64,000 nucleotides of DNA, from contig NZ_JANQJQ010000047.1 in assembly GCF_028281565.1 (NCBI RefSeq), forward strand, positions 1 to 64,000, given 5' to 3'. This DNA is from Seonamhaeicola sp. GTDB taxonomy: Bacteria > Bacteroidota > Bacteroidia > Flavobacteriales > Flavobacteriaceae. Below the pieces are notes generated by a model. That model was not told the DNA's origin. It saw only the letters and a program-made list of their open reading frames with translations, and made no database searches. Position 1 is the stretch's first letter; each line of letters opens with the position of its first letter. The translations under genes and the position numbers were made by a program. Positions 59,971 to 64,000 of this stretch are shown here, in pieces.

Positions 59971-62277
59971 ATGAATCAAGATTATATAAAACCAGATAAT
60001 TGGTCCATTATAGAAGAAGGGTTTCAACCTGAGCGTGTTGAATCTTCCGAAAGTTTGTTCAGTATAGGTAATGGTGCCATGGGGCAACGTGCCAATTTTG
60101 AGGAAGCTTACTCCGGAGAAACCTTTCAGGGGAGTTATATTGCAGGGGTTTATTACCCGGATAAAACGCGTGTAGGCTGGTGGAAAAATGGTTACCCTGA
60201 GTATTTTGCCAAAGTACTAAACGCACCCAATTGGATAGGAATAAATGTTGTGGTAAATGGCGAACCATTAGACCTGGGTACTTGCAAAAAAGTTGAAAAG
60301 TTCCGTAGAGAGCTTAACATGCAGGAAGGTTGGTTATCCAGAAGTTTTACGGCAACACTTCAAAATAATATAACGGTTAATGTAAGTGCTAAACGTTTTT
60401 TGAGCTTAGATTTAGATGAACTGGGAGCTATTCAATATAGCATCACGCCTGTAAATAGTGATGCGGACATTAGCTTTGAACCTTATTTGGATAATGGCAT
60501 CACTAATAAAGACACCAACTGGGACGATAAGTTCTGGGATGTTCTGTTAGTGAGTCATGAAGACCAGCAGGCTTTCATTGAGGCCAGAACCATGAAAACC
60601 GATTTCCATGTATGTACTTATATGGAATCTCAAGTGTCTTTAAACGGTGAAAGTATTTCTGTAGACCCGACCATTCAAACCGACTCCAATTACGTTTCGT
60701 TTGAATACCTGCAGAAAATAAATCAGAATGATACCTATACCATTACCAAATATGGCGGCTATACGGTTGACATGAACCATCACAAAATACAGTTGGTTAA
60801 TGCAGCAAAAAAAGTTTTAAAAACAGCTTTTAAGCTTGGATTCGACAAGCTGTTAGAACAACAAAAAGAAGCCTGGGCAAGCATTTGGGAACGCGCCGAT
60901 ATTACTATTGATGGCGATGTAAAAGCACAGCAGGGTATTCGTTTTAATATCTTTCAATTGAATCAAACGTATTTAGGAAAGGATTCAAGATTAAACATCG
61001 GGCCAAAAGGATTTACAGGTGAAAAATATGGGGGTAGTACCTATTGGGATACCGAAGCCTATTGTATTCCGTTTTACATGGCAACCAAAGACCAAAGTGT
61101 AGCTAAAACCCTTTTGGAATATCGCTATAACCATTTGGAAAAAGCCATTGAAAATGCTGAAAAATTAGGTTTTACCAACGGTGCGGCTTTATATCCCATG
61201 GTGACTATGAATGGCGAAGAATGCCATAACGAATGGGAAATTACCTTTGAAGAAATTCATCGTAACGGTGCCATTTCCTTCGCTATTTACAACTATTACC
61301 GTTATACCGGAGATTACAGTTATATTCCTGAAAAAGGGTTGGAAGTATTGATTGGTATTGCCCGTTTTTGGCAACAACGCGCTACCTTTTCAACGGACAA
61401 GAACAAATATGTTATTCTTGGAGTTACAGGTCCGAATGAATACGAAAACAATGTAAACAACAACTGGTATACAAACTATTTAGCGCAATGGTGCATTAAC
61501 TACGCGCTGGAAACTATTGAAAAAGTAGATGCCGAATACCAGTCAGACTTTTTAAGAATTGCCAAAAAAGTGAAGCTGACAAAGTCGGAAATGGCCCTTT
61601 GGAAAGCAGTAGCTGATAATATGTACTTCCCCTATTCACAAAAGCATCATGTGTATTTGCAACAGGATGGTTTTTTAGATAAGGAACTAATAAGTGTAGC
61701 AGATTTAGATAAGTCGCAACGCCCAATCAACCAACATTGGTCCTGGGATAGAATTTTACGTTCGCCTTATATTAAACAAGCCGATATACTTCAGGGATTC
61801 TACTTTTTTGAAGATCAATTTACAGATGAGGAATTAGCGCGTCATTTCGATTTTTACGAACCATTTACCGTGCATGAAAGTTCACTGTCGCCATGTGTAC
61901 ATAGCATTCAGGCCGCTAAACTGGGTAGAATGGAACAGGCCTATACGTTCTATTTACGGACCTCACGTTTGGATTTAGATGATTACAATCACGAAGTGCA
62001 CGAAGGCTTGCACATCACGTCTATGGCCGGAACCTGGATGAGTATTGTGGAAGGGTTTGGTGGTATGCGTGTAAAAGATAATATGCTGTCGTTCACACCT
62101 CAAATTCCAAAACAATGGAAAGGGTATTCTTTTAAGGTGAACTTTAGAGATGCTATTATAAAAGTAAATGTAACGCAAAACGGAACCAATTTTGAACTAG
62201 AAGGGAAACACGAATTGCAAATTCTGGTGAATGATACTTTGGTAACTATTGAGCCAAATAATCTGGTAACAGTTTAA
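59971..62277 (+). CDS. GH65 glycoside phosphorylase, probable maltose phosphorylase
   Basis: 768 residues, standard GH65 length: N-terminal beta-sandwich (about 1-270, with ESLFSIGNGAMGQRANFEE), linker, (alpha/alpha)6 barrel (about 320-690) and a C-terminal sheet. The likely general acid is E421 in HNEWEITFEEIHRNG; KYGGSTYWDTEAYCIPFY and GVTGPNEYENNVNNNWYTN are conserved phosphate and sugar-site segments. It would split maltose with phosphate into glucose and beta-glucose-1-phosphate. Other alpha-glucobiose phosphorylases (trehalose, kojibiose) share the fold; the starch context favours maltose. Confidence 0.93.
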   Translation: MNQDYIKPDNWSIIEEGFQPERVESSESLFSIGNGAMGQRANFEEAYSGETFQGSYIAGVYYPDKTRVGWWKNGYPEYFAKVLNAPNWIGINVVVNGEPLDLGTCKKVEKFRRELNMQEGWLSRSFTATLQNNITVNVSAKRFLSLDLDELGAIQYSITPVNSDADISFEPYLDNGITNKDTNWDDKFWDVLLVSHEDQQAFIEARTMKTDFHVCTYMESQVSLNGESISVDPTIQTDSNYVSFEYLQKINQNDTYTITKYGGYTVDMNHHKIQLVNAAKKVLKTAFKLGFDKLLEQQKEAWASIWERADITIDGDVKAQQGIRFNIFQLNQTYLGKDSRLNIGPKGFTGEKYGGSTYWDTEAYCIPFYMATKDQSVAKTLLEYRYNHLEKAIENAEKLGFTNGAALYPMVTMNGEECHNEWEITFEEIHRNGAISFAIYNYYRYTGDYSYIPEKGLEVLIGIARFWQQRATFSTDKNKYVILGVTGPNEYENNVNNNWYTNYLAQWCINYALETIEKVDAEYQSDFLRIAKKVKLTKSEMALWKAVADNMYFPYSQKHHVYLQQDGFLDKELISVADLDKSQRPINQHWSWDRILRSPYIKQADILQGFYFFEDQFTDEELARHFDFYEPFTVHESSLSPCVHSIQAAKLGRMEQAYTFYLRTSRLDLDDYNHEVHEGLHITSMAGTWMSIVEGFGGMRVKDNMLSFTPQIPKQWKGYSFKVNFRDAIIKVNVTQNGTNFELEGKHELQILVNDTLVTIEPNNLVTV

Positions 62278-62287
62278 TTTAATTTTA

Positions 62288-64000
62288 ATGAAAATGAAAA
62301 ATTTAGTCAGAATGGCTGCTATATTTTTCTTAGCTCTCAGTTTTTCTTGTAACGAGAAAAAAGAGCATGTAGCTAATGAAACCCCTTCAGAACCTATTAT
62401 GGAATTTCAGGAAATAGAGCGCATTGAACCCCTAAACTGGTGGGTAGGTTTTAAAAATCAGGAATTACAACTATTGGTAAAACATCCCAATATTTCGAAA
62501 GCTGTACCTCAAATAAATTATGCCGGGGTGACTATTGATAAAGTGCATAAAGCGGATAGCCCAAACTATTTATTTATCGATTTAACGCTTGCTGAAACCA
62601 CTAAAGCTGGGAAATTCAATATAGAGTTTACTTTTGAAAACGGAGATAAAAAACAACATACCTATGAGTTGAAAACAAGGAAAAAATCTGCTGATGATTT
62701 TATCGGTTTTGATAGTTCGGATGCCATTTACTTGATAACTCCTGACCGATTTGCAAACGGAAATCCTGAGAACGACATAGTGGGGTCCATGAACGAAACC
62801 ACAATTGACAGAACAGATGGTTATGCCAGACATGGTGGGGATATTAGAGGGATTATAAATCATTTAGATTATATTCACGATCTTGGTTATACCGCAATTT
62901 GGCCTTGTCCTTTATTGACAAATGATATGCCCAGAGGGTCTTATCATGGTTACGCTATGACCGATTACTATGAGATTGACCCACGCTTTGGAACTTTAGA
63001 GGATTATCTGGAATTATCTTCAAAAATGTCTGCAAAAGGGATGAAGTTAGTTATGGACCAGGTGGCAAACCATTGTGGACTTGAGCATTGGTGGATGAAA
63101 GATCTACCATTTAAAGATTGGGTAAATTATCAGCCGCATTATGAAGAAAATAAGGATGACTGGAATGGTCAGGTTACCAAAACCTCTAACCATAAAAGAA
63201 CCGCCAATCAGGATATTTATGCTTCCAAAGCAGATAAAGAAGGTATGACGGATGGTTGGTTTGTTTCGGATATGCCCGATTTAAATCAGCGTAATCCGTA
63301 TATGGCCAAATACATCATTCAAAACAGTATTTGGTGGGTAGAGACTGCAAACTTAGGAGGCATCCGTCAAGACACTTATCCATATCCGAATAAAGATTTT
63401 ATGGGTCAATGGGCGGGCGCCATTATGACCGAATATCCTAATTTCAGTATTGTGGGAGAAGAGTGGAGTTATAATCCATTACTTATTGCTTACTGGCAAA
63501 ATGGTGCGAAAAATAAGGACGGATACAATTCTAATCTCAGATCACCAATGGATTTTGCCATGCAACGGAAAGTTGTGGAGGCTTTAAATGAAGAAGAATC
63601 CTGGGATAGAGGTTTGGTAAAAATCTATGAAGGACTGGCTAACGATTTTCACTATGTAAAGCCAAAAGACTTATTGATTTTTCCCGATAATCACGATATG
63701 AGCCGCATTTTCACCCAACTAAATGGTGATGTGATTAATACCAAAATGGCATTGAGCTATATACTCACTTTACCAAGAATTCCTCAGGTTTATTATGGTA
63801 CGGAAATACTAATGGACGATTTTGATAAACCTGGAGACCACGGGCTTATTAGGACCGATTTCCCTGGTGGTTGGGAAGGTGACAGCATAAATGCGTTTAC
63901 CGGAGAAGGTCTTACAGCTGCTCAAAAAGGTATGCAAACATTCCTGAGCAAGGTGCTTAATTACAGAAAAAATAGTAAAGCTATACATGAAGGTAGTACG
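62288..64000 (+). CDS. GH13 alpha-amylase/cyclomaltodextrinase-like lipoprotein, 3' end beyond window
   Basis: 571 codons from the ATG at 62288, open to the window end. Lipoprotein signal (IFFLALSFSC, Cys about 21), an N-terminal beta domain (about 40-135), then the GH13 barrel. Motifs: DQVANHCG, the nucleophile D362 in GGIRQDTYPY, the acid/base E391 in VGEEWSY, and FPDNHDMSR. The layout is that of SusA neopullulanase or cyclomaltodextrinase enzymes that trim oligosaccharides in the periplasm, between the SusC importer and the inner membrane transporter. It follows the GH65 gene by 10 bp. Confidence 0.92.
   Translation, partial: MKMKNLVRMAAIFFLALSFSCNEKKEHVANETPSEPIMEFQEIERIEPLNWWVGFKNQELQLLVKHPNISKAVPQINYAGVTIDKVHKADSPNYLFIDLTLAETTKAGKFNIEFTFENGDKKQHTYELKTRKKSADDFIGFDSSDAIYLITPDRFANGNPENDIVGSMNETTIDRTDGYARHGGDIRGIINHLDYIHDLGYTAIWPCPLLTNDMPRGSYHGYAMTDYYEIDPRFGTLEDYLELSSKMSAKGMKLVMDQVANHCGLEHWWMKDLPFKDWVNYQPHYEENKDDWNGQVTKTSNHKRTANQDIYASKADKEGMTDGWFVSDMPDLNQRNPYMAKYIIQNSIWWVETANLGGIRQDTYPYPNKDFMGQWAGAIMTEYPNFSIVGEEWSYNPLLIAYWQNGAKNKDGYNSNLRSPMDFAMQRKVVEALNEEESWDRGLVKIYEGLANDFHYVKPKDLLIFPDNHDMSRIFTQLNGDVINTKMALSYILTLPRIPQVYYGTEILMDDFDKPGDHGLIRTDFPGGWEGDSINAFTGEGLTAAQKGMQTFLSKVLNYRKNSKAIHEGST

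Noticed and set aside
62582-62863. 93-codon minus-strand frame at the start of the last GH13 gene
   Set aside because: Antisense to a GH13 gene that is open to the window end with all catalytic motifs.

Overview
The window comes from an AT-rich chromosome of a Bacteroidetes bacterium, most likely a marine member of the Flavobacteriaceae. The signs are two type IX secretion (T9SS) C-terminal domains, a SusC/SusD starch locus, sulfatases, BlaI/M56 pairs, Bacteroidetes-type promoters (TTTG, then TAnnTTTG) and dispersed imperfect palindromes such as TGTCATTGCGA...TCGTAATGACGACA. There is one tRNA (Leu, UAG). I see no rRNA, CRISPR, transposase, integrase or phage gene.

Region 1 (1-9900) is housekeeping: a BlaI/BlaR1-like pair with a lipoprotein sharing the BlaR1 tail domain, a GT2 glycosyltransferase with a flippase-like membrane protein, an outer membrane barrel, RuvC, HemW, a GIY-YIG remnant, and a cyclase/DUF4230/GNAT/YjbR run. 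Palindromic repeats have entered the reading frames of hemW and the glycosyltransferase.

Region 2 (9900-16100) encodes a full trans-4-hydroxy-L-proline to 2-oxoglutarate pathway (2-epimerase, D-hydroxyproline dehydrogenase, DapA-like deaminase, semialdehyde dehydrogenase) beside a divergent AraC regulator.

Region 3 (16100-34600) is mixed: SnoaL-like, STAS and DUF4407 proteins, an SQR-like flavoprotein behind a CRP/FNR-type palindrome, an EamA exporter, an M20 dipeptidase, tRNA-Leu, a T9SS M43 protease between short direct repeats, a B12-radical SAM protein behind a perfect FNR box, and a TolC/MFP/RND efflux operon. The RND pump lacks the usual TM4 Asp pair but has an Asp pair in TM10, and a small three-helix protein follows it.

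Region 4 (34700-42500) looks like an eroding sulfated-galactan locus: a GH27 enzyme, two intact sulfatases, the tail of a third sulfatase, the tail of a beta-helix protein, and an outer membrane barrel with no SusD.

Region 5 (42600-64000) holds transketolase and transaldolase, then a maltodextrin system: secreted GH13 amylase, SusF-like protein with four tandem modules, SusE, SusD and SusC on the minus strand; LacI regulator, sugar transporter, beta-phosphoglucomutase, GH65 phosphorylase and a second GH13 (cut by the window end) on the plus strand. A perfect LacI-type operator lies between the two arms. The plus-strand transporter operon has a strong promoter and a leader able to form two mutually exclusive hairpins. 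Together these genes would bind and cut starch outside the cell, import oligosaccharides, and phosphorolyse maltose into glucose and glucose-6-phosphate.
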